Positions 1-7,582 of a stretch of 64,000 nt of DNA are shown here, in pieces (the first letter of the stretch is position 1; the number at the start of each line of letters is the position of its first letter). The DNA comes from Psychrilyobacter atlanticus DSM 19335 (GTDB taxonomy: Bacteria; Fusobacteriota; Fusobacteriia; Fusobacteriales; Fusobacteriaceae), in contig NZ_KE384548.1 in assembly GCF_000426625.1 (NCBI RefSeq), forward strand, positions 124,001 to 188,000, in the 5' to 3' direction. The notes beneath the pieces were generated by a model, which was not told the DNA's origin, did not search any database, and was given only the letters and a program-made list of their open reading frames with translations. Both the position numbers and the translations under genes were made by a program.

Positions 1-123
1 TCTAATAATTAGAAGAATTTATTAGATATAAAATTAAAGTATCTAAAAAATAGGGAAAAAATTATTAATAAATATTATGTACTGATGGTAATCTAAATGT
101 TTATTTAAAAGGGAATAAACACT

Positions 124-152
124 CAGAATAGAAGGTATAATTATGGTATAAT
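124..152 (+). promoter_or_regulatory. Promoter of the ynjB-like transporter operon
   Basis: An extended -10 box, TGGTATAAT, ends at 152 with TATAAT at 147-152. The -35 region near 124-129 is weak, which an extended -10 can offset. It lies 40 bases upstream of the first start codon. The rest of 1-191 is AT-rich and shows no gene. Confidence 0.55.
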
Positions 153-191
153 AGTGGAAAGAGCACAATTATTTAAAGGGGGAGAAGAGGA

Positions 192-1313
192 ATGAAAAAA
201 TTAATGTTTCTATTAATATTAGTGAGTTTTTTATTGATAGGTTGTGGGAAAAAAGCAGAAAAATCTAAAAAAGCTGTTTTGGACATGAGTTGGGAAGAGA
301 TTGAAAAAAATGCTGATGGGCAGAGTGTTTCTATAACAATGTGGGGAGGAAGCAAGGAGATCAATAAATATTATGATGAATTTATAGCTCCTAATTTGAA
401 AAAAGAATATAACATAACTTTAAAGAGGGTACCGGTTACAGATATCAGACAGCCTCTGAATAAACTGGTTATCGAGAAAGAAGCTAATAAAATAAATGGT
501 AGTACAGATGTTATCTGGCTCAATGGAGAAAATTTTAAATTTGCTAAAACTAATGGAATTTTATTGGGAGATATCAACTCTAAGATGCCAAATATAGAAG
601 GTGTAGATCCAAATGCTCTTAGGAGTGATTTTGGTGAGCCGGTAGATGGATTAGAAGCACCTCTAGGACAGGCTAACTTTATAATGATAACAGAGGTTAA
701 GAATCCTCCTAAGACAGCAGCAGAACTTCGATCATGGGTAATGAAAAATCCAGGAAGGTTTACTTATTCCAACCCCAATGACTTTGTGGGAAATGCCTTT
801 ATAAGGACGTTGGCTGTAGATATATTAGGAAGAGATGATTTTACAGTGGAAGAGATGGGGCCAGTATGGGACTACTTAAATGAAATAAAACCTTATCTAT
901 GGAGGGAAGGAAAAACATATCCTGAATCTTCAGAAAGAAATCACGAATTGTTTGCTAATGGAGAGGTTGATTTTTCTATCAGTTACACTCCTAGTATTGT
1001 AGAAAATAAAGTGACTTTAGGTGAGTTTCCTAAAGATACATATCCATATGTAATGAGTGTAGGAAGTTTTACAAACAATCACTATCTAACTATAGCTAAA
1101 AATACACAAAACCCAGAAGCAGCTTTGGTTTTTATAAACTATATGATCTCAAATGATCCTCAAGAGGAAAAGATGAAGTCTTCAGTCTGGGGAGACGGAG
1201 CAGTTACTAAAAAATTAAAGGAAGAGTTGTTTACACCTCAATTGGAGGAGTTATCACCAGAGGTAACAGAAGGGATAAAAGATGAATGGTATGAAAAAGT
1301 GGCAAAAGCTTAA
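192..1313 (+). CDS. ynjB: ABC transporter substrate-binding lipoprotein, YnjB-like
   Basis: A 373-residue extracellular solute-binding protein that should capture a small solute outside the membrane and deliver it to the two permeases encoded next. The first 17 residues are a lipoprotein signal with lipobox LIGC, so Cys18 would be lipidated. The mature start (WEEIEKNADGQSVSITMWGG) and overall length resemble E. coli YnjB, whose substrate is unknown; thiamine-, iron- and polyamine-type ligands are all possible for this fold. The start has a purine-rich ribosome site (GGGGGAGAAGAGG) just upstream. The gene overlaps the next one. The order ynjB-ynjC-ynjC'-ynjF mirrors the E. coli ynj locus except that the ynjD ATPase is missing. 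Confidence 0.8.
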   Translation: MKKLMFLLILVSFLLIGCGKKAEKSKKAVLDMSWEEIEKNADGQSVSITMWGGSKEINKYYDEFIAPNLKKEYNITLKRVPVTDIRQPLNKLVIEKEANKINGSTDVIWLNGENFKFAKTNGILLGDINSKMPNIEGVDPNALRSDFGEPVDGLEAPLGQANFIMITEVKNPPKTAAELRSWVMKNPGRFTYSNPNDFVGNAFIRTLAVDILGRDDFTVEEMGPVWDYLNEIKPYLWREGKTYPESSERNHELFANGEVDFSISYTPSIVENKVTLGEFPKDTYPYVMSVGSFTNNHYLTIAKNTQNPEAALVFINYMISNDPQEEKMKSSVWGDGAVTKKLKEELFTPQLEELSPEVTEGIKDEWYEKVAKA

Positions 1314-2157
1314 GAATCACCTGGGAATCCTGCCCAGCATCATTGTGATGTTGCTATTATTTTGGAGTGGAATATTGAAATCTTTTCAGCAGATATTTGA
1401 TTATAAATTACTGGAAAAAGTAATAAATAAGGGAGAATTTTTAAATTCTTTGGTTTATACAGCCAAATTAAGTCTGTGCTCTATAATTTTAGTGGGGCTA
1501 ATATCCCTTTTGGGAATATATGTTCTCTACCTTCTCAGTACAGAGGTCGATCTGATAAAATTAAACGGGATAAAGATGTTTTTTTTGTCACCTATGTATA
1601 TTCCCTATCTTTTGGGAGGATATATGATCTCGAACCTGATTGGCCAGAGTGGTATTATCTCTACTCTATGTTATAGGTTGGGATGTATTCATAAGATGGA
1701 TCAATTCCCGATTTTGGTCAATGAGAGTCATGGATATTCAATTATATTGACCTATGGATGGAAGGCCAGCCCCTTTGTCGTTCTCATGGTCTATTCAACG
1801 ATGATAAAAATAAATAATGAATGGCTGGATGTGGCTAAAGTCTATGGGGTAAATAGGTATCATTTTTTTAAAGAGGTGGTATTTCCAATAATATTTCCTA
1901 TTTATTTGAGTTCATTGTTTGTAGTTTTTGCTCATATATTTGCTTCATTTGAGGTTCCCTATCTTTTGGGAGTAACCTATCCTAGGACTCTACCAGTTTT
2001 AGCCTATGAAAAATATGCCAGAAATAGTATAGCTCATAGGGGAGAAGTGATGGTAATAAATAGTATAATTATATTATTAACAGCCAGTGTGGCACTAATT
2101 ATCTATAAATTAAATAGATCACTGGGAGAAAGGGTGGAATTAGAATTAGAAAAATAA
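1282..2157 (+). CDS. ABC transporter permease, YnjC-like (N-terminal half equivalent)
   Basis: A 291-residue integral membrane permease with about six hydrophobic segments. A cytoplasmic loop near residues 190-215 (AKVYGVNRYHFFKEVVFPI) looks like the EAA loop that docks on the ATPase. In E. coli, YnjC is one long fused permease; here it appears split into this protein and the following one. The reading frame overlaps the 3' end of the binding-protein gene by 32 bases, indicating translational coupling. ATG codons at 1282 and 1291 are both usable; the second (MKKWQKLKNHLG) gives a more typical basic N-terminus. The substrate is not known. Confidence 0.75.
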   Translation: MNGMKKWQKLKNHLGILPSIIVMLLLFWSGILKSFQQIFDYKLLEKVINKGEFLNSLVYTAKLSLCSIILVGLISLLGIYVLYLLSTEVDLIKLNGIKMFFLSPMYIPYLLGGYMISNLIGQSGIISTLCYRLGCIHKMDQFPILVNESHGYSIILTYGWKASPFVVLMVYSTMIKINNEWLDVAKVYGVNRYHFFKEVVFPIIFPIYLSSLFVVFAHIFASFEVPYLLGVTYPRTLPVLAYEKYARNSIAHRGEVMVINSIIILLTASVALIIYKLNRSLGERVELELEK

Positions 2158-2936
2158 TTATAATAGCAGGATTGGTATTTATACTGGCAGTTTTATTCCC
2201 ATTTATTCCTTTGATTTTAGGTTCTATATCTAGTGGATGGAGGTTTGGAGAGATACTACCTTCTAATTATTCCATAGATGGATATAAATACGTATTGAAA
2301 AGCAGATCCACGTGGGTCGGGATGGGGTATAACTTATCTATTGCCTATATAGTGGCTGTAATCAATCTGTTTCTAGCTATACCTGCAGCTAGGTTTTTAT
2401 TCAGAAAAAAAAGCAGATTTAAGGGGATCTATATGGTTATTTTATTTGCCCCCCTAATAATTCCATCTCTATCGTCTGTATTGGGGATTCATCATAGTAT
2501 GATAATCTATGGTTTAACAGATAACTTATTAGGAGTGATATTGGTTAATATAATACCTAGTTTTCCCTATGTACTTTTAAGTCTTTATGGTAGTTTCAAA
2601 GGATTTCCTAAAAGGTTAGAAGAGTCGGCACTTATTGACGGGGTCTCAAAATTTCAGATGTATAGGTATATTATCCTGCCCATATTACTTCCTGGGATAT
2701 TGATCGGATCAACAATATCTATATTGATATCTTTATCGGAATATATATTGACCCTTCTTATTGGAGGAGGAGAGATAATAACCCTTCCAATCTTGATGTT
2801 TCCATACTTAAGCAGCGGAGATAAGGTTGTGGGGGCAGTTTATGCTATCCTATTTATTCTCTTTAATGTTGTTGGAATTTTATTGTTTGAGCTGGGAATA
2901 AGGTTTGGGTTGAAGAAAATCACAAAAATTAAGTAA
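2145..2936 (+). CDS. ABC transporter permease, YnjC-like (C-terminal half equivalent)
   Basis: A permease of about 254-265 residues that pairs with the preceding one to form the membrane channel. The EAA-type loop is near ALIDGVSKFQMYRYIILPI. The first ordinary start codon is TTG at 2172, but it would cut into the first membrane helix. In the same frame the codons upstream read (I/M)RIRKIIIIAGLV before the TTG, and AGGGTGG at 2131-2137 lies at a good distance from an ATT at 2145. An ATT start at 2139 or 2145 is therefore likely, overlapping the end of the first permease gene (inference). No ATP-binding subunit follows. Confidence 0.7.
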   Translation: MRKIIIIAGLVFILAVLFPFIPLILGSISSGWRFGEILPSNYSIDGYKYVLKSRSTWVGMGYNLSIAYIVAVINLFLAIPAARFLFRKKSRFKGIYMVILFAPLIIPSLSSVLGIHHSMIIYGLTDNLLGVILVNIIPSFPYVLLSLYGSFKGFPKRLEESALIDGVSKFQMYRYIILPILLPGILIGSTISILISLSEYILTLLIGGGEIITLPILMFPYLSSGDKVVGAVYAILFILFNVVGILLFELGIRFGLKKITKIK

Positions 2937-3060
2937 GTTTAAAAATAAGGAAGACTTGTGCTAGGTGTCTAATTTTCTTAGGGCTAATTTATAAAATTGC
3001 TCTTTAAATAAATATTAAATTTAATTATACACATGGTTCAAAATTATTGAGGGAGGAAAA

Positions 3061-3642
3061 ATGTTAGATACACACGGAAGAAAATATGTACAACCAATAA
3101 TTAAATGTTTTGCAGCTGGATTTATAAAGGTGGGGGTCAGTGCCAATCAAGTTACGATTATGGCTCTAATATTAGGACTTAGTGTCCCTTTGTCTATATA
3201 CTTAGGTTATTCCTTGGCAGGAGTGGCTCTGTTATGGGTATCGGGGCTTTTAGATGCTGTAGATGGGACCATTGCCAGATCAAAGGGATCCAATCTTTTC
3301 GGAGCACTTATGGATATAACCTTTGACAGGATAGTGGAGATCGGAATAATGCTAGCCCTGGCTATAAAATATCCAGAAAGTAATTTCTTATTTTTTCTCC
3401 TTGCATCCAGTATCATAATAAGTATGACTATATTTTTAACAGTAGGAACATTGTCTACTAAAATAAGTGAAAAATCTTTTTATTACCAGGCTGGTTTAGC
3501 AGAAAGAACGGAAGGTTTTATATTTTTTTCAGGGATGATTTTATTTCCTCAATACTTAAATATCATAATAACTATATTCATCTTAATAATAATCTTTACT
3601 GCCGGTCAGAGGATGGCAGAAGCTAGAAAGATATTAAAATAA
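3061..3642 (+). CDS. ynjF: CDP-alcohol phosphatidyltransferase family protein, YnjF-like
   Basis: A 193-residue membrane enzyme of the CDP-alcohol phosphatidyltransferase family, which transfers a phosphatidyl-type group from a CDP-activated donor to an alcohol. The family signature DG-x2-AR-x8-G-x3-D-x3-D is complete around residues 67-90 (DAVDGTIARSKG, then GALMDITFD). Several hydrophobic helices follow. The start has a strong GGGAGG ribosome site. E. coli ynjF has the same place at the end of the ynjBCD cluster, which supports the name; the physiological alcohol acceptor is unknown. A 125-base gap separates it from the permease, so it may have its own promoter. Confidence 0.8.
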   Translation: MLDTHGRKYVQPIIKCFAAGFIKVGVSANQVTIMALILGLSVPLSIYLGYSLAGVALLWVSGLLDAVDGTIARSKGSNLFGALMDITFDRIVEIGIMLALAIKYPESNFLFFLLASSIIISMTIFLTVGTLSTKISEKSFYYQAGLAERTEGFIFFSGMILFPQYLNIIITIFILIIIFTAGQRMAEARKILK

Positions 3643-3688
3643 AAAATGGTGTCACAAAGCTCTAAATGAATTTTGTGATACCATTTTT
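3643..3688. terminator. Bidirectional rho-independent terminator
   Basis: A long stem of about 16 pairs: AAAATGGTGTCACAAA against TTTTGTGATACCATTTT, with A-runs and T-runs on both sides. It separates the convergent ynjF-like and debranching-enzyme genes. Confidence 0.85.
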
Positions 3689-3745
3689 ATTTATTTATGA
3701 AGACTTTCATTGTGATTGATTGTAACTTCACTCTATTGTATAACT

Positions 3746-5716
3746 TTAGCAGTATTCCTTTAGAGCCCTTAGAAGTTCTGAGACTGACCAAGCTTGAGCA
3801 AAGCACCCACGAGCTTTGAATGGTTTATCCCCATCAAAAATTTCTGAAATAGAGTTGATACATCCTTCCCCATAAAAATGATGGATTAATCCATTAAGCA
3901 GTATTTTATTTTCCGATTTATTCTTATAGACCTTATTGTATGCTCCGATAAAATGCCCCATAGGCCAAGCCCAGACTGTTCCTTGATGGTAACAAGAATC
4001 TCTCTCATAGAGGTTTCCGAAATAAACACCTTTATAATGAGGGTTATTTTTATCTAATGATTTTAAACCTTTAGAAGTATATAGATCTTTAAATACTCTA
4101 TCAACTATAAGTTTCTCTTTTTCTTTGGTTAGAAGAGAGTGGGGAAGTGAAATAACAAATATTTGATTTGGTCTTATATCGGAATTTTTCTCCCCACCTA
4201 TATAATCGTATAGACACTGATCTTTTTCATTCCAAAATTCCTTTTCAAAATTTTCTTTTAATCTATTGGCAAGATTTGTATAGGTCTGGTTATCTTCCCT
4301 AAATTTTTCACTCAATTTTTCCATTAGTTTCATCCCATTATACCAAAGAGCTTGTATTTCAACAGGTTTACCATATCTAGGAGTTACAGCCCAGTCCTTA
4401 TATTTTACATCCATCCAAGTGAGCTGGGTATTCTCACCTCCCCCATTTAAAAATCCATTCTCATCGATATGGATATTATAGCGAGTTCCTTTTATATGAT
4501 AGGAAACTATATCCTTTAATGTCGGATAGATCTCCTCCTCAATAAAACTATAGTCATTGGTATATTCTAGATACTTTAATACTGCAAAGAAATACCATGG
4601 TGCAGCATCAATTGTATTATATTGTAATTTTTCACCTTCAAAAGCAGGAAATACATTGGGAAGCATACCATCACTGCAATATCTTGCAAATGTTTTTAAT
4701 ATAGATCTAGCATCTTCAAATCTGCCAGTTGAGAGGGTAAGACCGGGTAAAGCAATCATGGTATCTCTGCCCCAGTCACCAAACCATGGATAACCGGCTA
4801 GGATAGTTTTCCCGTCTATTCCCTTTCTGTATGTAATAAAATCATCACAGGCAACGGCTAGATCACGTAAAAGTTTATCTTCTTTGGAGGTCATATCTTT
4901 TAATTTATTTATTCGTTCTATCTCATGCTGATATAACAAATTTATATCTAAGTCTGTATTGTTTAACTTATCAAAGGAGGCGATGATATAAAAATCTTCC
5001 CCTTTTTTTAATGAAATAGATGTTTTTAATAAATTATAGCTAGAACCTAAGTCTTTGCCGCCTCTTTCATCTAATTCAATATCATAAGCTATATTTTTTC
5101 TTATACTTCCCGGGATAGTATTACCATAGAAATCTTCCTTTTCTTCAGTAAAAGGGAGCTCCTCTAATTGCCCGTTGGTATAGATATAGATAGATTTATC
5201 GGCAAAAGAAACCTGGTTATCCTTTACTCTTAAATCAAATTTGTTTCTATTTAAAACTTCATGATAATCTCTATAATCAAAAAATAAATTGGTATCTAAT
5301 TTATTTACCTCTCTGGCAGAAGCTAAGATACGATATTTTGTTACCACCATCTCTCTTTCGAAAGGCATAAAAATTTCTTTTTCTAAAATAGTGCCATTTA
5401 TAGAAAAAATCCATTTAGGAAATGGATTAATTTCAAAACTTTCAATATTTTTAAAGCCTTTGTGTATATATTCTTTACTAGCGTCGATTGTTTTATAGGT
5501 GAATAAATCAGTTTCATTCAAACTTTCTTCAATCTTATGAAAAGTCATCATCCTATTAAGGGGAGGGATAAATGATTTTATAAACATACCATGGTAGCTG
5601 CGAGCTAAGTTTCCATTTATGGAACCAGAGCAAAATGAACCTAATCCATTGGATAAAAGCCATTCTCTATTTGTCCCCTCTGCATAATTACCTAAGATGC
5701 TTCTTCCTATTATAAT
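3746..5716 (-). CDS. Glycogen debranching enzyme (amylo-alpha-1,6-glucosidase family)
   Basis: Cytoplasmic glycosidase that removes alpha-1,6 branch stubs from glycogen. The C-terminal (alpha/alpha)6 domain contains GYPWFGDWGRDTMIALPG with the expected acidic residues, and GTVWAWPMGHFIGAY near the end. The first ATG is at 5587, but the frame continues upstream and encodes REWLLSNGLGSFCSGSIN and ARSYHGM, which is the conserved N-terminal motif of the family. No ATG, GTG or TTG exists there; translation most likely starts at ATT or ATA between 5716 and 5708, just after a GGGAGGGG ribosome site, giving about 656 residues. The start is inference from homology; the stop and the identity are solid. 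It is a single-gene unit. Confidence 0.85.
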   Translation of the reverse strand: MIIGRSILGNYAEGTNREWLLSNGLGSFCSGSINGNLARSYHGMFIKSFIPPLNRMMTFHKIEESLNETDLFTYKTIDASKEYIHKGFKNIESFEINPFPKWIFSINGTILEKEIFMPFEREMVVTKYRILASAREVNKLDTNLFFDYRDYHEVLNRNKFDLRVKDNQVSFADKSIYIYTNGQLEELPFTEEKEDFYGNTIPGSIRKNIAYDIELDERGGKDLGSSYNLLKTSISLKKGEDFYIIASFDKLNNTDLDINLLYQHEIERINKLKDMTSKEDKLLRDLAVACDDFITYRKGIDGKTILAGYPWFGDWGRDTMIALPGLTLSTGRFEDARSILKTFARYCSDGMLPNVFPAFEGEKLQYNTIDAAPWYFFAVLKYLEYTNDYSFIEEEIYPTLKDIVSYHIKGTRYNIHIDENGFLNGGGENTQLTWMDVKYKDWAVTPRYGKPVEIQALWYNGMKLMEKLSEKFREDNQTYTNLANRLKENFEKEFWNEKDQCLYDYIGGEKNSDIRPNQIFVISLPHSLLTKEKEKLIVDRVFKDLYTSKGLKSLDKNNPHYKGVYFGNLYERDSCYHQGTVWAWPMGHFIGAYNKVYKNKSENKILLNGLIHHFYGEGCINSISEIFDGDKPFKARGCFAQAWSVSELLRALKEYC

Positions 5717-5764
5717 TTTCCCCTCCCTTTTTTTCTAAAACAGTTTGTTCTTTACAAAATGAAC

Positions 5765-6547
5765 CTATTCAACTATGAATAGCGGCATTTTGAATTCTTC
5801 TACACCGTATGTAGAGATAAGTTTTTTAGTTTCCTTAGATGTAATCCAGTTCATAAATATTTTAGCATTTTTATAGTTGATCATCTTATTTTTATCTGGA
5901 TTTATAGTAATAACACTATATTCATTTATTAAGTTTTGGTCGTTATTTACTTTGATATCTAAATTTAACTTGTCCTTAAGGTGAAGGTAAGTAGACATGT
6001 CTGTAAGGGTATAACATCCTTTTTCACTAGCAATTTTAAGGGTAGCAGCCATACCGTTTCCACTTGACATATACCAGTCTTTATCTGTATTTATATTTTC
6101 ATTTTTCCAAAGAGAAATTTCTTTTTTATTTGTACCTGAGTCATCTCCTCTAGATACAAACTTATATTTGTTTTTGTCTATCTTGTTAAGTGCATCGTTT
6201 AAATTTTTGAATTTGTTTCCATCTTCAGGTCCTACAACAATGAAAAAGTTGTGCATGAATTGAACTCTATCTATTCCGTGTCCGGCTTTAATAAATTTAA
6301 GTTCAGATGTTTTAGCATGAACAAGAAGAGCATCCACTTCACCGTCTTCTCCCATCTTAAGGGCACGACCTGTACCAACTGCTACAAATTTAACGTCAAT
6401 CCCAGTTTCTTTTTCAAATTCAGGTAATATATAGTCTAAAAGACCACTATCTCTTACACTGGTAGTAGTTGCTAACAGAAGTTGATCCGAAGCTCCAAAA
6501 CTAGTTAGTGATATTAATAACATAAGTGTAAAAATAATTTTTTTCAT
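5765..6547 (-). CDS. tupA: Tungstate/molybdate ABC transporter substrate-binding protein, TupA-like
   Basis: A 260-residue exported oxyanion-binding protein. Residues 1-19 are a signal peptide, and the mature start LLLATTTSVRDSGLLD carries the TTTS oxyanion motif of TupA. RGDDSGTNKKE forms the second conserved loop. ATG at 6547 follows GGAGGATATC; a TTG further upstream is discounted. It supplies tungstate (or molybdate) for the pterin cofactor of the formate dehydrogenase two genes away. The TupB permease and TupC ATPase are not encoded nearby, so it must work with components elsewhere. Metal preference cannot be read from sequence alone. Confidence 0.85.
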   Translation of the reverse strand: MKKIIFTLMLLISLTSFGASDQLLLATTTSVRDSGLLDYILPEFEKETGIDVKFVAVGTGRALKMGEDGEVDALLVHAKTSELKFIKAGHGIDRVQFMHNFFIVVGPEDGNKFKNLNDALNKIDKNKYKFVSRGDDSGTNKKEISLWKNENINTDKDWYMSSGNGMAATLKIASEKGCYTLTDMSTYLHLKDKLNLDIKVNNDQNLINEYSVITINPDKNKMINYKNAKIFMNWITSKETKKLISTYGVEEFKMPLFIVE

Positions 6548-6624
6548 GATATCCTCCAATAAAATAAGTGCGACAATAAAAATGGCAGAAATATTTTTGA
6601 CTGTATCTATAAATTTAGTTTGTA

Positions 6625-7332
6625 CTACTTCGATATTCGATCTTCATTTACATAGATAATGGGCTCACTAGCCATTATTCTTCCAATCACTGTAACTCCA
6701 TTTTGTTTAGCTAATTCTAATGCTGAGCTTGTAGGGATACTTCTAGTTACAACTACAGGAACTTTTGCACCGGTACATTTTAATACCATATCGGTAGATA
6801 TCCTGCCAGTTGAAATGATTGCACTATTTTCTAGATCATAGTTTTTAATGAGACAAGCTCCTATGATCTTATCTACAGCATTATGCCTACCTACATCTTC
6901 AATAGCTATTATATCTTTTTTTGCATTGTATACAGCGCAGCTATGCATCCCCCCTGTTTCCTGATGTTTTACTGCTAATTTAAACATCTCTATAGTTGCA
7001 TTTTTTAACGCTTTTAGATCAAAGGAGGTCTGGGATTCTAAAACTTGATTTAATTTTAGATTAAAGTCTGGGGAACTGCCACATGAGCTTGATAATACAG
7101 TGCTTAAAGACAGATCCTCCTCTATAGAGATAAATTCAGATGTAATATAGATATTTTTTAGACTATTACAAACTCTGATAGAGTCGATATCATCTATATC
7201 TTCAATAAGATTTCGTGTATACAGGTGGCCTATAGCTAATTCTTTTAAATTATCGGGAGTACACATAAATGTTATGAATTTTGTATTGTTTATAAACATG
7301 GTGACATTGATTTCTTCGCAAACTGGATACAT
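6625..7332 (-). CDS. fdhD: Formate dehydrogenase accessory sulfurtransferase FdhD
   Basis: A 235-residue protein of the FdhD family, which carries sulfur from a cysteine desulfurase to the Mo/W-bis-pterin cofactor of formate dehydrogenase. Family hallmarks are visible: ELAIGHLYTR (31-40), GGMHSCAVY, EDVGRHNAVDKIIG and STGRISTDMVLKC. In E. coli FdhD the active loop has a C-x2-C pair; here it reads SSSCGSSPD, so only Cys84 is present. The gene is divergent from fdhF and next to tupA, consistent with a formate dehydrogenase maturation role. Confidence 0.92.
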   Translation of the reverse strand: MYPVCEEINVTMFINNTKFITFMCTPDNLKELAIGHLYTRNLIEDIDDIDSIRVCNSLKNIYITSEFISIEEDLSLSTVLSSSCGSSPDFNLKLNQVLESQTSFDLKALKNATIEMFKLAVKHQETGGMHSCAVYNAKKDIIAIEDVGRHNAVDKIIGACLIKNYDLENSAIISTGRISTDMVLKCTGAKVPVVVTRSIPTSSALELAKQNGVTVIGRIMASEPIIYVNEDRISK

Positions 7333-7423
7333 AGTTTTATTTACCCCTTTTTTATTTTTTTGTAATTATACCATTTTTAAGGTATGAATGTTAAATTAAA
7401 TTAAAATAATCTTAAAAAATACA

Positions 7424-7463
7424 AAAAACGTTAAGTCATATGAAAAAAACGTTAAGTCATATG
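7424..7463 (+). repeat. Tandem 21-bp direct repeats in the fdhD-fdhF intergenic region
   Basis: The sequence AAAAACGTTAAGTCATATG occurs twice, at 7424-7442 and 7445-7463, a period of 21 bases or two helical turns. It lies in the divergent promoter region between fdhD and fdhF, about 120 bases before fdhF. This arrangement suits a regulator binding twice on one DNA face. The regulator is unknown. Confidence 0.6.
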
Positions 7464-7582
7464 AAAAAAATGATTGATTTATTTTAGTATAGGAGGTAAA
7501 ATTATCTCTGTGAATGTGAAATTTTTAAGTAGCAAAGAAAAAATTAAATTGTTTTTTAAGTTTTATAGGAGGATATCTTAAG

